This document shows positions 32,876 through 45,099 of a stretch of 64,000 nt of DNA, piece by piece. The notes under the pieces were generated by a model. The model saw only the letters and a list, made by a program, of their open reading frames with translations, was not told where the DNA came from and did not search any database. Origin of the DNA: Spodoptera frugiperda (Eukaryota; Arthropoda; Insecta; Lepidoptera; Noctuidae); NCBI RefSeq assembly GCF_023101765.2, contig NC_064213.1, positions 1,612,001 to 1,676,000 of the forward strand. The letters run 5' to 3'. Position numbers and translations under genes: made by a program. Every line of letters begins with the position of its first letter. Within the stretch, counting starts at the first letter, position 1.

Positions 32876-33439
32876 TAATTTACCATAGTCATTGAATCAA
32901 AATTTGTAATAAATAATGATAAAAAGTGTTTCAATAAATGCGGTCACATACACCTGTTCATTTTATTATAAATTAGTATTTCTTCTGCAAAATGAGCCGA
33001 ACTCCGCAGTCACAGCAGTGAACCCCTTTACCTCGAAGCTCGGTTCCTTTTACTTCTGAAGTTAGATTTTATTGAACTTTCCATAGAGGTAAGTATAAAA
33101 AGTAGAATGCATGAAGACTTTCAGTACAACTTTGTATTTCCTGATAGATAGCACAAATAGAGTATTTAGTGCCAAAGAAGTTTATGTAGAATTTCCAAAC
33201 AAGTTTTATAAAACTGATTGCAAAATCCAACTAGTGAGCAAGGAGTTTCAGTATAATTTCCTTGATCGAGTTACCTACTTATTGTTGGGAGTTTTTACTT
33301 TTTTGAATCAGTATTAGCACCGCTTTCTTTTTCTATTTCTATGACCGAATGTTAAAGTAACATTGTTCTTACATAGTTGAAGCAATCGAAACGATGTAAC
33401 CAAGAATTGTATTGTGAATCTGATTGAGAAGGAGTAACC

Positions 33440-33530
33440 TATGGAGTTTCTTGCTCGTTTTTCTTTATAGGAATCTACATTTTGGAACGTGCAAATAGCT
33501 TTACTGCACTGACCGACACACAGACATTTT
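33440..33530 (+). repeat. Dispersed repeat family G, copy 4
   Basis: Contains TATGGAGTTTCTTGCTCGTT, a GAATCTACATTTTGGAACGT block and AATAGCTTTACTG. It extends the family G consensus leftward. Confidence 0.6.
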
Positions 33531-33718
33531 CCATATTATCATATTTGCTTTGAGGTTCAACAGCGCCTTTCTGGTCTATATGATATAAATAATTTTAACT
33601 TTGATTTTGACTAGCACAGAGTCTGGAATTGTGTACTAGTCTTCCTATTACATGGCTGTATTCATAGCACAACTAGAGAAAAGTAGGCATTACATTGCAT
33701 TATAATAATTATGTAGTG

Positions 33719-33762
33719 CCCTCTCTCTCTCACTCTTTCTCTCTCCCTCCCTCTCTCTCCTA
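33719..33762. repeat. CT-rich microsatellite
   Basis: An interrupted (CT)n tract with CCCTCC interruptions. Confidence 0.9.
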
Positions 33763-34164
33763 TAGTGTAATATAAACAGGGTATCCAGCACCAAAGTAAA
33801 AGTTTATCTAGAACTTCTCAATGAAGATAGCAAAACCTAGCCTTTTCATTCTCGACTTTAGCAGCCTTTTCAGATTAATGAAAATGTTTCAGTCATAGAG
33901 ATAAGGTTTTGAAACAGTTTCACTTGTTAAGTAAGAGTTGGAACATTTTGAAGCCATCTTGGTTTCGATAAGGCGTGTGAATGAAGAAGAGAGAGGTATT
34001 AAAGGAGGTTGTAATTCTGTTATGGTTCCGCCAATTAGGTTGGTTAATGATGTCTTAATATTATAGCTTTGTCGTGGTTTAGTTTATGTTTTATCTTAGT
34101 ATGGAACAATGTTATGGAAGCAGAACTAATAGGTAGACATGCAGGTTCATACGTCCATTTGAAA

Positions 34165-34240
34165 CCAAATGTCTGTAACACAAAACTATAGAGATAACTC
34201 GACTAGTTTCAAGTCACGCCAGGGATTTATACTCATGATA
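34165..34240 (+). mobile_element. Family D fragment
   Basis: AACTCGACTAGTTTCAAGTC, then CGCCAGGGATTTATACTCATG, matches the central part of family D. A short GATAGATA repeat follows. Confidence 0.55.
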
Positions 34241-34850
34241 GATAGATATATAGATCATTTATTTATCATAACATGAGTTACATAAAAATACAACATGCAG
34301 GTGGTACAGAGAAATGTGGTAAAGCATGAACAGTATTGATCATGAAAAATATGGAACACAAACTAATAGATTAGAATCAAAAAGTAAAAAAGTGACTGCC
34401 ATCAAAAGCCAGATCATTCATCAAATCCATTGCAAAAAAAAATACATAAAGCAAAAATAAAAATTTTAGCATACTGTACATTTTAGTGCGAACGAATTGG
34501 CGCAGAATACAAAATCCCGAAGCCCTAGCTGTTCTAGCTAGAACTGGATTCATGCGATTTAAAACAGATTCTATCCGGTAAATACTGGACTGTACCGGCT
34601 GGCGGATACAATTTCGCCATTATGTTCTGGATTAGGCGGCGCGGCCCGGCGAAATTGCCCCGTTAACTTTTAGTAAAGTTTTGAATTATAATTTTCATGT
34701 TAAATTCTGTTAGAACATTGTACGTGAAAGATATTGCGCGGAAAATTGAATCATATAGAATAATATATTTTGGTTGAAAATTTTCTTGAGATAATATGAC
34801 TTTACGCCTTGGAGCCCCCGAAGGAGTTGTTAACATACCATTTTCACCAC

Positions 34851-34963
34851 TTAGTTATGTCTATGAGTCCCATGGGAATATGTATGTTTTTGTTCTTCTC
34901 CATTCGAAGCTACACTTTGGAACGAGCACCTAGTTTTACTGACGGACAGACTGACAGACTATT
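34851..34963 (+). repeat. Dispersed repeat family G, copy 5 (longest)
   Basis: Contains TTCTTCTCCATTCGAAGCTA, CACTTTGGAACGAGCACCTA and ACTGACGGACAGACTGACAG. The 34841-34880 part also fits the family. The small open frame over it is a shadow. Confidence 0.7.
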
Positions 34964-35544
34964 ATTTATTTCTTTATTTGTTGACATTTCAAAAATACCT
35001 ATTCATTTTATATTTCGCATTTAGCAAATACAAACTCACCATTATACTATTATGTGGTAGTTTAGATCATATCTTCCTATTAAATCTAAATATAACTATT
35101 TTCTCAATAAACAAAACCAACATCACACTACAAGCGGAGCGGAAGCTAACAAAGCCTGTTTCGCTATTGTATAGTTTTCCGCAGTCCATTTTATACAGGA
35201 CATCGGGCAACGCCGCGGGGCGGGAGTTGTCCGATAGATAATCCCTCCCCGGTCGGCTTCCCTGCCTTTTGTGTGTGTGAAACACTTTACAGTCACTCTT
35301 TTCAGATATTCTCAGCTTTTCTTTGCTACTGCATATAGGGAACGCTTCACGGGGATTTAGCGAAGAGGTCAGGCTACGTTGTTTAAATAACTGGCCTTTG
35401 TACTAAAGGAAGGCTGGGTTTAAGTGTCTTCTGTTGCTTCTTGAAGATTTGTTTGAGGAAACTGGTTGCAGTTTTAAAAGATTTTTTAAATGACATTAAA
35501 TCAGCATTATCAGTCTTAAAATGATCATGTTAATACCTATCTTT

Positions 35545-35700
35545 CCCCGGAGGTGCAGACTGCCTAGCGGATTACTAGGGCTCCGGCTCGAAAAGCAGGA
35601 ATAGCAACGGGGTGGTTTTTAGTCAGTAAGTGTCTGACAGTCCCTCTCGTTTCTCTCAAGGCGGAAGAAGACATTGAATGATTTTGCTGCACTCAAAAAC
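35545..35700 (+). mobile_element. Family A, copy 6
   Basis: Contains GGTGCAGACTGCCTAGCGGA, GGCTCCGGCTCGAAAAGCAG, TTTTTAGTCAGTAAGTGTCT and GAAGACATTGAATGATTTT. Essentially full length. Confidence 0.85.
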
Positions 35701-36141
35701 GAAATCTGTCTTTGTTAAGCAGACTGTCTTTATGGTGAATATGATTATAACAAAAGACATAATAAAAATATTTCAATTCGAAAAATATTACGTAGGAAAC
35801 GCAGCTTTACCATTTTAGAAATGGAACTAAACAATTATAGAAAAATACAACAGCTTAAATTACAACCAAACTATAGCTCAAACATTAAAATTGAAATCAC
35901 GTTTTCTCTAAAACAAATAACTAAATGAAAAGAAAATAAACTTTTCGAAAAGGGTTAACGTTGGACAAGAAGACCAATCGTTCGCTAATTATCCATTGTC
36001 TTCGCAAATAATAGACAAAACTGCTGCTAATTACCGTCTGTCGCTGTAGAAACAATTGTCACTATATTTATTTTGTAATTTAGATTGATAAATACCTCTT
36101 TAAATGTTTTCGAGGTTTTGTTTCTAAGCACGATTTGTATT

Positions 36142-36232
36142 TTAAGTCTTTGACTGCGAATAGAAAACTGTTGAAGGCAAATCCTACGCTAACGTCGGTC
36201 ACCGATGACCACCAGGGCGTTCAATGTGTTAA
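36142..36232 (+). repeat. Dispersed repeat family E, copy 2
   Basis: AAGTCTTTGACTGCGAATAG, then AAAACTGTTGAAGGCAAATC, and further into GATGACCACCAGGGCGTTCA. It extends the family beyond the first copy. Confidence 0.75.
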
Positions 36233-36264
36233 ATGTGTTCATATCAGAATGTATTTATGGTATA

Positions 36265-36545
36265 AACGATCAAACAGATCACCTCATGGTTAGCAATCGC
36301 CGCCGCCCATGGGCACCTTAAACACCAGAGGCCTTTAATTACGCGTTAGATTTTTTTTTTACATTTTTATGAGTCGACGTTTGGCCGCTATCTCACCTGA
36401 TATTTAAGTGTTATTAGGGAATCGTTGATAAGGAAGATTGGGAAGATTTAATGGGTAATTGGGCCTCTGGCATGGTAATCTCACTCACACACAACGCAAG
36501 CGTTGTTTCACATCTCATTTCTCCTGCTTGAATCTGCAAAGCATC
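36265..36545 (+). mobile_element. Family C copy split by a Jockey-LINE 3' tail
   Basis: Family C begins CAGATCACCTCATGGTTAGC and reaches CACCAGAGGCC, then is interrupted. It resumes at about 36412 (TTAGGGAATCG, GTAATTGGGCCTCTGG, CGCAAGCGTTGTTTCAC). The piece between (36348-36407) is a T-tract followed by GAGTCGACGTTTGGCCGCTA and TCTCACCTGAT. That equals the 3' end of the LINE at 21855 in the same (minus) orientation. It is thus a severely 5'-truncated LINE insertion of about 60 bp. Confidence 0.75.
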
Positions 36546-37017
36546 TGACGACATAAAGCCAGTTGTTAGTCTAGTCTCTAGAACATAAAGTACATAAGAT
36601 AAGTACATAAACCTGCCTTCCCCATTTCTTTAGGGATTGTTCGCTATAAAAATAAATGTATAAAGAAGTTTGCATACCTGATTTCCCTCGGCTGTTTAGT
36701 TGTTTTAATGGAAGCGAAGAACTTTGTTTAATATACGGTTACCTGGAATAATTTCATGATCTGGTCAGTTGGAAGATGGATGAAGTGTTGGAGTGAAAAC
36801 TTGTATAGACAGTAATAGCACACGGATTAAAGTCTAAACTGGTTGCGATACAGAAGGAATCCACGTCTGCACACACTATTCATGATTACAATACTATTGT
36901 ATTTTCTTTATTATCTTGGGTATTTTTCCGAACCGACCTAACCAGACTCGATTTTGAATACCACATTTTCTTATCACTCCTAGGAAATCACCTAAAGTAT
37001 TGGCCATAAAAACTTTA

Positions 37018-37105
37018 GAAGTCACCGGGGAAGCCTATGTTCAGCAGTAAAAGTGTGACACTCTTGTCAAGGCGGAGAAGTATTTGGATGATTTTTCTCT
37101 TGATG
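37018..37105 (+). mobile_element. Family A, fragment
   Basis: AGCAGTAAAAGTGTGACACT, then CAAGGCGGAGAAGTATTTGGATGATTTT, is the 3' part of family A. Confidence 0.55.
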
Positions 37106-37756
37106 ACAGACTGATAGTGAATACATTCAAAATACAATAGGATTAAGGTGCATTAATATTCAATACATGTGACAGTTATATTTGGGCACATAAATATCAC
37201 TATATAGCTTTCATACATAGTCTTATTTGATCATGCAGGTGATTACTAGTTAATTCCAGACCCGTGCGTACGGCGCATTTAACGCGTTCCAATAGGATTG
37301 AAGATTTCAACAGCATTAATATTCATGAAAATTAATAACCACTGAATATTTCATGAACAAAGAAATAAAAAATTTATAGTAAACATTAAAAAAAAATATC
37401 ATTATAAGGAGGCAGATAAATATCACTTAATTACATAGCTTTACATACATAAGTCTTGTTTAGTGACGATAGTCATTCGTTGTGATTACTTTGATGTTAT
37501 TATTCATACTACTTACTGAACTATTGTTTATAAAACTTTGCAATTTATTTAACTTATCGTAAAATAAAATACATATTTTATAGTATTGTTTTTGAGGGAT
37601 TAAGACCCTTAGAGTGGCTTTAAATATTCATAATTTTAGTATGTGTAAGTTATTCATAGATGTTTTTATGATTAAGTTTATTTTATAGCCCAAAAATTGA
37701 TCAACTTTAGAAAAATAGCAAATATATAATTTTTATATTTATATTTTTCATGCAGG

Positions 37757-38125
37757 TTAACACCAGGAGCGTTACAAGTGCGATGCCGGTCTTTTGGGAG
37801 CTAGGAATTTATTAGGGAATCAGGATTTGGAAATATTGGAAAGAATTCGGGGTAATTGGGCCTCCGGTAAACACAACGCAAGCGTTGTTTTACGTTGGTT
37901 TTCTATGAAGTCGTGATGTCACTCCGATGAAGCCGGCCCTGTTGGAGGTTAGGAATTTAAGGGTTGTTGGGGAATCGGGGATTGGAAAGATTGGAAAAGG
38001 GGTAATTGTACCTCCGGTAACCTCACTCATACAAAGAAACACAAAGTAAGCGTTATTTCACGTCGATTTTCTGAGGCCGTGGTATCACTTCTGTCAAGAA
38101 GGCCCATGGCTCTCCCACGCTATAT
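37757..38125 (+). repeat. Two tandem family C units
   Basis: Unit 1 (37757-37940) has ACACCAGGAGCGTTACAAGT, GGGGTAATTGGGCCTCCGGT and ACTCCGATGAAGCCGGCCC. Unit 2 (37941-38125) restarts at TTGGAGGTTAGGAATTTAAG and repeats the same order to CATGGCTCTCCCACGC. Both are plus strand, head to tail. The join lies at the GGCCCTGTTGGAGG boundary. Confidence 0.8.
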
Positions 38126-38454
38126 TTAAATGGGAGAACTTCTTACAAAACTTACCTCAACGTTATACTTTACCACGATGAAGCGATTACTCAGCAAAAC
38201 AGTCCCTCAAACAGACTTCACCCCATCTCGAACAACCCGAAAAGCAACCGAATCACCAGCTTACACAAACTTAAATATGGCTGTATAAGCAGTGGGGGCC
38301 ACTATACACACAATGGCCCGCTATTTGACGAGGAAGGCGGACGAACAGACAGACTATTTGAACAGCCAAAATATGATTCAGCCAACATTATGAACAGAAT
38401 CTGAATATATGTTCAAAAAAATATCTTTTTGACTACTTACATTTTTTGTGACGC

Positions 38455-38500
38455 TTTTTAGGGTTCTGTACTCAAAGTGTAAAAACAGGAACTCTTTTTT
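38455..38500 (+). repeat. Dispersed repeat family L, copy 1
   Basis: TTTTTAGGGTTCTGTACTCA then AAAAACAGGAACTC is a decayed form of the GGGTTCCGTA ... ACGGAACCC end seen at 51531. Confidence 0.5.
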
Positions 38501-38533
38501 AAAACTCCGCTATTTTTTTTTTAATAAGTTACA

Positions 38534-38713
38534 TTAGGATTTTGTCCTGTGTCGTGGGTGCATTTACAAACATACAAGTTCACATAAACATGACACCCAG
38601 ACCCAAAACAACAATTTGTGGATCACACAAAGAGTTGCTCCGTCCGGGAATCGAACCCGCTACACGTTGCGCGGCAGCCAGTTGCCCAGCCACCACACCA
38701 ACCGTGCAGTCAA
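38534..38713 (-). mobile_element. SINE S1, near full length
   Basis: On the minus strand the order is TGCACGGTTGGTGTGGTGGC, box B GGTTCGATTCC (38646-38656), TTTGTGTGATCCACAAATTG, GGGTCTGGGTGTCATG, then the CACGACACAGGACAAAATCC end. It aligns along its length with the copy at 713-895 and is the best template for a consensus. The plus-strand open frame over it is a shadow. Confidence 0.85.
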
Positions 38714-38938
38714 AATAGCCTATCTGTCTGTCACTAGAAACCGTCATAACCAGACAGTTGAAAGAAAAATGAAATATTTATATTGCTATAAGCAACAAAT
38801 ACAAAAAAAAAGGTATAATACACAAAACAAAGTTTATTTTAAGGCCGTTTATAACTCGAAGAAATAGATAAACGAATTGTATATACGGGACTCTTCGTGC
38901 ATGAGACCGACTCGCACCTGGCTGGCTTTTTTTCTCTC

Positions 38939-39070
38939 CAATTGAATAAATAGTGGGGTAGTTTGGAACTACGTACGTTTGTGTTTTTGTCTACATTTTT
39001 CCCTTTTGTGACGTTTTTCTTTTTGTACAATTGAACAAATAGTAAGGGAAGTTTCCAAGTACGTCTGTGG
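38939..39070. repeat. Diverged tandem pair, 89-bp period
   Basis: CAATTGAATAAATAGTGGGG, then TAGTTTGGAACTACGTACGTT, at 38939 is echoed at 39028 by CAATTGAACAAATAGTAAGG, then GAAGTTTCCAAGTACGTCTG. Confidence 0.6.
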
Positions 39071-39079
39071 ACTATGGAA

Positions 39080-40265
39080 TAGACAAACAGGTGTGTTCAA
39101 ATTTAGAATTCTATTCTTAATCTCTTACAGAGTGTGTATTTTAGGAGAATGCGCATCACTATTTTGTGTATTTTTGTTTATCGTACTATTTGGTATTTTC
39201 GTTACGAAATTTTGGATAAGACGCAATATTATGAAGTAAAATTAGATGTTATTCGTAACGATGTGACGATGGAAAAAATAGATGTTTTTTATCATTTTAT
39301 TTTGGTTATATGTCTTTTTTTTACTATGTATATTTTATATTAAATCTAATTAAAATATGGAGAGTATTTAGAGTTTCAACCTAATTTTGATCTAATATAG
39401 TAAAAACGTTAAGTAACGTAAGGAAACATTATTTTCTATTTGATGTATGTTTCTATTAAAATTTCTATCTAACCACGAAGCTACACAAAAGAAAGAATAT
39501 CAAAAACCAATAGCTCTACTATAAACTAGATTTTAATCAAGATTTTTTTGTTCTAACGCCGCGTCCACAGTTTTCTGTGTCCGTTCATTTAAATGGATTG
39601 AATTCTGCTAAGGCGATTAACATCTTATTCTACGTTTGAATTCAATGAGCGAATAGTGTGGGCTTCCAACGTAGGAATTGTTACGTTCTATATTTAAATT
39701 CAAATTTTGTCCGTTAAAGTTATTTTTCGAATAAACATTCCATTTTATGGTTACAGATGTTTTAATTTTATAGCCTCTTTAAGATATTTTGTTTTAATAA
39801 ATTGAAACGTTTTGTTGTTTGTTTGGCAATAAACAAGTTTTAAGACTAAGGTTAAACTGTTTTTGTTTATATTTTCTTGATGTAAAATTTTATATCCTAC
39901 AAACATTTTTGTTTTTAAGTAGCCGTAATTTTTTTTATTTGTATACTATATAACTTTTTAATAACTACTTATGTGTGGTTTGATGTTTAATTTTATAAAA
40001 CGCCAACGTTACAGCAATGATTGCACAAATCCATAACCGAATTTATTTAGTCAATAAAATAATAAATATCTCTGTAAATATTTGCATAAAATAATATGCA
40101 ATAATAAGAGCCTATTAAACAAAGCAAAATAAATCATTGTATTTATAAAAAATAACCATTTAATCAAATTAAATGAAATATGGGAAATATTTTTGTTTCC
40201 AGCACAACGTATCACAATAACTCTCTAAAAATAAAGAATAACTATTTACAATTAAATGAAGCTTG
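39080..40265. other. Unassigned AT-rich DNA
   Basis: No gene, repeat family or notable structure. The 69-codon frame at 39134-39343 is a hydrophobic AT-driven run without domain signals. Confidence 0.45.
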
Positions 40266-40271
40266 TAGTAT

Positions 40272-40395
40272 TAGCCAACCATTGAGCAAGCTTGGTAAAT
40301 TAATACCGTACTCAAACTTTCTCTGTGCAAGAAGAGAGTGTGCAAGAAGTGCTTTGGTCTGCAGTAGCCACTTATAGACTGTTGATGATGCAGTG
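40272..40395 (+). mobile_element. RTE-like LINE tail (family T)
   Basis: Contains CCATTGAGCAAGCTTGGTAA, TAATACCGTACTCAAACTTT, GCAAGAAGTGCTTTGG, CAGTAGCCACTTATAGACTG and TTGATGATG. This is the 3' terminal part of the same retroposon tail as 55285-55515. Confidence 0.7.
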
Positions 40396-41427
40396 TTACT
40401 CGTAGCACAGAGAAAAAATGTAAACAATCGACACAAAATGTTAAAACTAAATTCAAGTACGAGAAACTGGAAATAAATTTTCAACAAACGTCGATTTTGT
40501 ATTTGAGGAAGTTTTTAATATTATACGAGTGCTAGTACAACTTTGGGTCGGGCGCCTCGTTGGTTTTATAGCGGTTTGTGCTGCGCGGTTGAGAGCCATA
40601 GCTTCGTGTAGAATTTTGTTAAACCATTTCTGAACTTAATATTATGAATAGTATTGTTACAGTCGTATAGTGAAGCTTAACTAGCAAATATGTAAAATGA
40701 ATAAGTATACGTATTGACCAGGAGATTATATGTTGTCTTGTTGATAATGACTGTCTTGTAGGAATTCACGGATACGATTTATGGGTCGGCCAAAAAAGGG
40801 TTTTATCCTAAACTAGAAGTAGTAAGTATTCGTGTACCTTAAACATTACCCGTTATAGGTATAACGTATCCATAACCCAAGATTCATGTGTATGTAAATG
40901 TAAAATATTGTATTTTAGTATTCATATAACTGTTTTAAATGCAACGAGTAAATGCACAGCAAAATATAGTGTTACAAAAAAACCGTTGTAGATACCTGTT
41001 ACAAAATGGTCGCACAGCGCGAGCGTCACAAAAAGAGTTATAAAGCTATTCAGCACTCAAAATTTAAAGGAACTACAGATTACATTCAGCTTTGCAACGC
41101 GTTGTTAGTTGCTCATTTTCATATTTTCCCTTCAGAGGAAACCTGTGAAAAATACATGATACGTTCCAGTTTTCTGCAAAAGCGAGATTTCGGAATGCGT
41201 TTTAATTTGAAAACTGGTTCGGACGGTTTTATTTTTTTGAGCTATCTCTCGTTTGCTTTCCGATGCTGTTGTAGAAATGAAAGGCGTTTACGTTTCGGAA
41301 ATTAATTCAATCTTCTATTAAGCTGACTTAGTTGATAAATTGAATAACTCGATCCTGGCTGGAGATTGTTATCCTGGCTATCAACGGTTTAGAGCAGGCG
41401 ATATTGAAATTGTAATCTTTTTCTTTT

Positions 41428-41560
41428 TTTCATCCAATGACTTCTCCCGTCTTGGGTGAGGTGAGAGAAAGTGTCAGACTCTTACTGACAAAAAAATCAC
41501 CGCGTGTCTATTCCTGCTTTTCGAGCCCTAGTAACCTGCTAGGTAGTCCACAACTCCAAG
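41428..41560 (-). mobile_element. Family A, copy 8
   Basis: Contains CATCCAATGACTTCTCCCGT, GTGTCAGACTCTTACTGAC and CCTAGTAACCTGCTAGGTAG. Reverse orientation; the 67-codon open frame is a shadow. Confidence 0.8.
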
Positions 41561-42005
41561 TCCATATTGAAATTTTTGATTTTATAGAGGGAGCCCATTT
41601 ACTTAGACGAAATTTCCACTTTGTCTTAGCAAATCCCTAAAATTTCCAACAACTTTAGACGACAACAAAAACACAAAAGAACACAGACCCTCTTTTTGCG
41701 TCGATTGCCAAAAAGAGCGAAGCATTAAAACGGACAATTTTATTTCAATTTCACCGTGCACTGGTGTCGTCACATATATTATTCATGCTCACGTACCGCG
41801 GCGTAATAAAAATCCTTTAATTGATTACTACGGACTACCGTTCGTAGTCTGTTGCTGTTTGCCGTCGCTTGATACTTTAGCTTTTTTACTCATCGTATTT
41901 ACCTTAATATTCAAAGCTTTGAACGTTTGTTTGTTTAGGCGGGAATAGGGAGTGACAATTTTTTTTTTGCTTGCTAGGATTTTGGTAGAAGTTTATTTTT
42001 ATAAG
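41561..42005. other. Unassigned, GC-richer part at 41690-41880
   Basis: CACCGTGCACTGGTGTCGTC and ACTACGGACTACCGTTCGTAGTC (a small hairpin) lie here. I recognise no coding or repeat feature. It is a possible regulatory patch, unproven. Confidence 0.3.
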
Positions 42006-42150
42006 GGACTTCAAAAAAAAATGAGGTTCTCAGTTTGACCTGTATATGTTTGTGCTCGATTATATCGCGTGGCTGAACCAATTTTGATGCGGTTTTCACC
42101 ATAGTATTTTTCAGACTTAGGAGAAGGTTTTAGGTATATTACCCGACTGG
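42006..42150 (-). mobile_element. LINE tail, family K, reverse copy
   Basis: On the minus strand it reads CTAAGTCTGAAAAATACTAT, GGTGAAAACCGCATCAAAAT, GGTTCAGCCACGCGATATAA, AACTGAGAACCTCAT, then a GAAGTC end. The same unit is at 61262-61408 on the plus strand. Confidence 0.7.
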
Positions 42151-43149
42151 CTTGGTAAAAAGTAGTCAATTTAAGAGGGCATAAACCTTCGCTACAAAAA
42201 AATAAATTACAAGGATAATATTTTTATATTTATTTGCACAAGAATACAACATTAATACCCAGACAGATGTTTTAATTACATTTGTCCAGTTTCTGGTTCT
42301 GCTATCTCACGTGTGTTATTAAATAGTTCGAGGTCGCGTCTTCTTCTGTGTCTGGCAGTCTTAAGGAGATTGTACAACGATAAGCACCATTTTTTTACTC
42401 GAGAGATTTTAGGAAATGTCTGAATCCATCAAAATAATTATGTTTTATTTAATTATATCCAAAAAAGGCTGCTTAACTGTTTAAACCAAACTTTGACCGC
42501 CACCAAAGATTTACATATTTATTTATCTTACAGGTTCGATTTTGCTATGGTTGTAAAGTTAAGATTTCAATCTGTCAGAAATATTTAGTCGTAGAGTTTT
42601 TGGTTTTTAATGTACTAGCATATATTATTATCCGCAAAAATTCGACCTCCTTTGGTGAGGCCTGCGGACGACTGACTGGGTAGTCAAGGCCACAGGCAGA
42701 GAAGAAACACCTCAGTGAGAGTCCGGCACGCAAACAATAAACAATATGAAACACACCTAACAATATTACTTTTAAAGAAGTTTCTAATAAAACTCTCTAG
42801 AAAACGAGTAGCGTATTGAAACTCCCAATATGTAGTCCATCTTACTAGTGGCGTGACACACCGCAGACGGTATGTGCGTAATTGAAGGAACAAGACGCAT
42901 GACAATTTTCTTCTCGTACTCCGTGAATAGTGCTTATTGGCTGGTGTAGGACTTGTGGACAATGGTTTTGGAGTTTAGTATTATTTCGGAGTCTTAAAGG
43001 TATTTTGAAAATGGTTAGAATAATAAAATTTAAGATATCTTATATGGGACTGTTAAATGTGTGTTCTGAGATTTTTATATGAGAACTTTAAAAACTACAG
43101 AAATATGCAGTATTCCTTACGTAACTATGTGAAACAACGTTTGCGCTAT

Positions 43150-43322
43150 ATAAGTGAGGTTACAGGATCCCCAATTACCTCCCTTTCCAATCTTCCCAAT
43201 CCCCGATTCTTCAAAAACCCCATTTCTAACCCCCAAAAGTGGCAACGCACTTGTAACGCCTCTGGTGTTTCGCGTGTCCATGGCCGACGGCGATTGCTTA
43301 CCATCAGGTGATCATCTGTCTG
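43150..43322 (-). repeat. Dispersed repeat family C, copy 5
   Basis: Contains GAGGTTACAGGATCCCCAAT, TTCCAATCTTCCCAATCCCC, GGCAACGCACTTGTAACGCC, GTCCATGGCCGACGGCGATT and GCTTACCATCAGGTGATC. Reverse orientation. Confidence 0.85.
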
Positions 43323-43433
43323 AAAAATAAACTAAAGTGAACTACTATGTATTTGCATATTATGTAATATTATGATAAATGATACATATTTTACACACGA
43401 AATAAAACGAATTGAAATATTTACTATTATTCG

Positions 43434-43769
43434 TATTTTATTTTTATTTTATTTTTATTTTATTTTTATTTTATTTTTATTTTATTTTTATTTTATTTTT
43501 ATTTTATTTTTATTTTATTTTTATTTTATTTTTATTTTATTTTTATTTTATTTTTATTTTATTTTTATTTTATTTTTATTTTATTTTTATTTTATTTTTA
43601 TTTTATTTTTATTTTATTTTTATTTTATTTTTATTTTATTTTTATTTTATTTTTATTTTATTTTTATTTTATTTTTATTTTATTTTTATTTTAGTCGTAT
43701 TTTATTTTTATTTTATTTTTATTTTATTTTTATTTTATTTTATTTTGTTTTTATTTTATTTTTATTTTA

Positions 43770-43800
<31 letters not shown>

Positions 43801-44045
43801 TTTATTTTATTTTATTTTATTTTATTTTATTTTATTTTATTTTATTTTATTTTATTTTATTTTATTTTATTTTATTTTATTTTATTTTATTTTATTTTAT
43901 TTTATTTTATTTTATTTTATTTTATTTTATTTTATTTTATTTTATTTTATTTTATTTTATTTTATTTTATTTTATTTTATTTTATTTTATTTTATTTTAT
44001 TTTATTTTATTTTATTTTATTTTATTTTATTTTATTTTTTTTTTT
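43434..44045. repeat. TTTTTATTTTA / TTTTA compound satellite
   Basis: An 11-mer (TTTTTATTTTA) block runs to about 43692, broken by TTAGTCGTATTTTA. A second mixed block follows to about 43805, then a pure TTTTA array of about 45 copies ending in a T-tract. The 234- and 212-codon open frames across it are repeat artefacts of Phe, Ile, Leu and Tyr only. Read on the minus strand it contains AATAAA dozens of times. Confidence 0.98.
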
Positions 44046-45099
44046 ACTAAATATAAAACATTATGTATCGCAATAATACACAATCAAATGCTTTCAACAA
44101 TAGAACCCTTTCTTTCTCTCCGTATTAAATTCCATCAATGAGACCCGGCCATATTGAAATTTTACTCCAGAATTATTATTATATTCGTGAAATGGACTCC
44201 AAAGATTACTGATATGCCGTTCGCTTAACAGTTTGCATAATGTACTGATATTGAACAATAACGTTTGGGTATATTAACATGGACAATGGTTACAGAAATG
44301 GGGTATCCGATTTAAATACAAAGCGACATATAGACATATTATTGGAATTTTCGGGAAAGACAGTAATTGAAAATGGTGTTATTAATAGCTTAAGAATCTA
44401 GATTCGGTTTTGACACTTATTTGATACATGGAAATAAAGAAAAACAAATTAAATATACAAGAAATTGCATCTACGAGACCAGATTTAATATTAATATGTT
44501 TAATGTCAACGTTACATAATTGGTATGATCATAACATAGAAAAAATGATATGTAGTGCATACATACGTGTACCTACATATTCTTGGTATCTGTAATAGAA
44601 CTTCATATTTTTAATCTCATACTTACATGCTTCTATAATAATTACTTTAATAACCATCAATATGGTTACAAAAAACACATTTTTAATCCAATACTTGACC
44701 AAAAATCAAGTTTTGATTGCTAAAATGCATCTGCTTAAGAAACTTCTGTTTGAAATAAACACTATACATATAAGCTTTCGTTACAAGGTTAAAACTAGGT
44801 AATTAATCAAGCACAACATTGTTAGCCCCTGTTATGTTAGTTATAGGCTGATGATAAGATTAAATGCACCCGCACTAGCCTTCCGATATTGTTATGCAAA
44901 TCAGTATTTCCGTACGTGTTGAATTGCATATAGGACGTATTATTAATTTTAACATAACATAATATTATTAGGGGTGTTTGCTTCAATAATAACTTAAATG
45001 GTGAATCCTAGAGGAGAATATCAAAATGTGATCATTTTTGCAAACATAAACCAAACGCGAAGATAAAGATTTACTTTATACTTTTTAATCATATTTTCC
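44046..45099. other. Unassigned AT-rich DNA
   Basis: No gene or repeat family was recognised. Confidence 0.45.

Noticed and set aside
40180..40487. Overlapping short frames near 40.2-40.5 kb
   Set aside because: They overlie an RTE-like tail.
43372..44076. Open frames of 234 and 212 codons
   Set aside because: They are pure products of the TTTTA/TTTTTA repeat; no biological composition.
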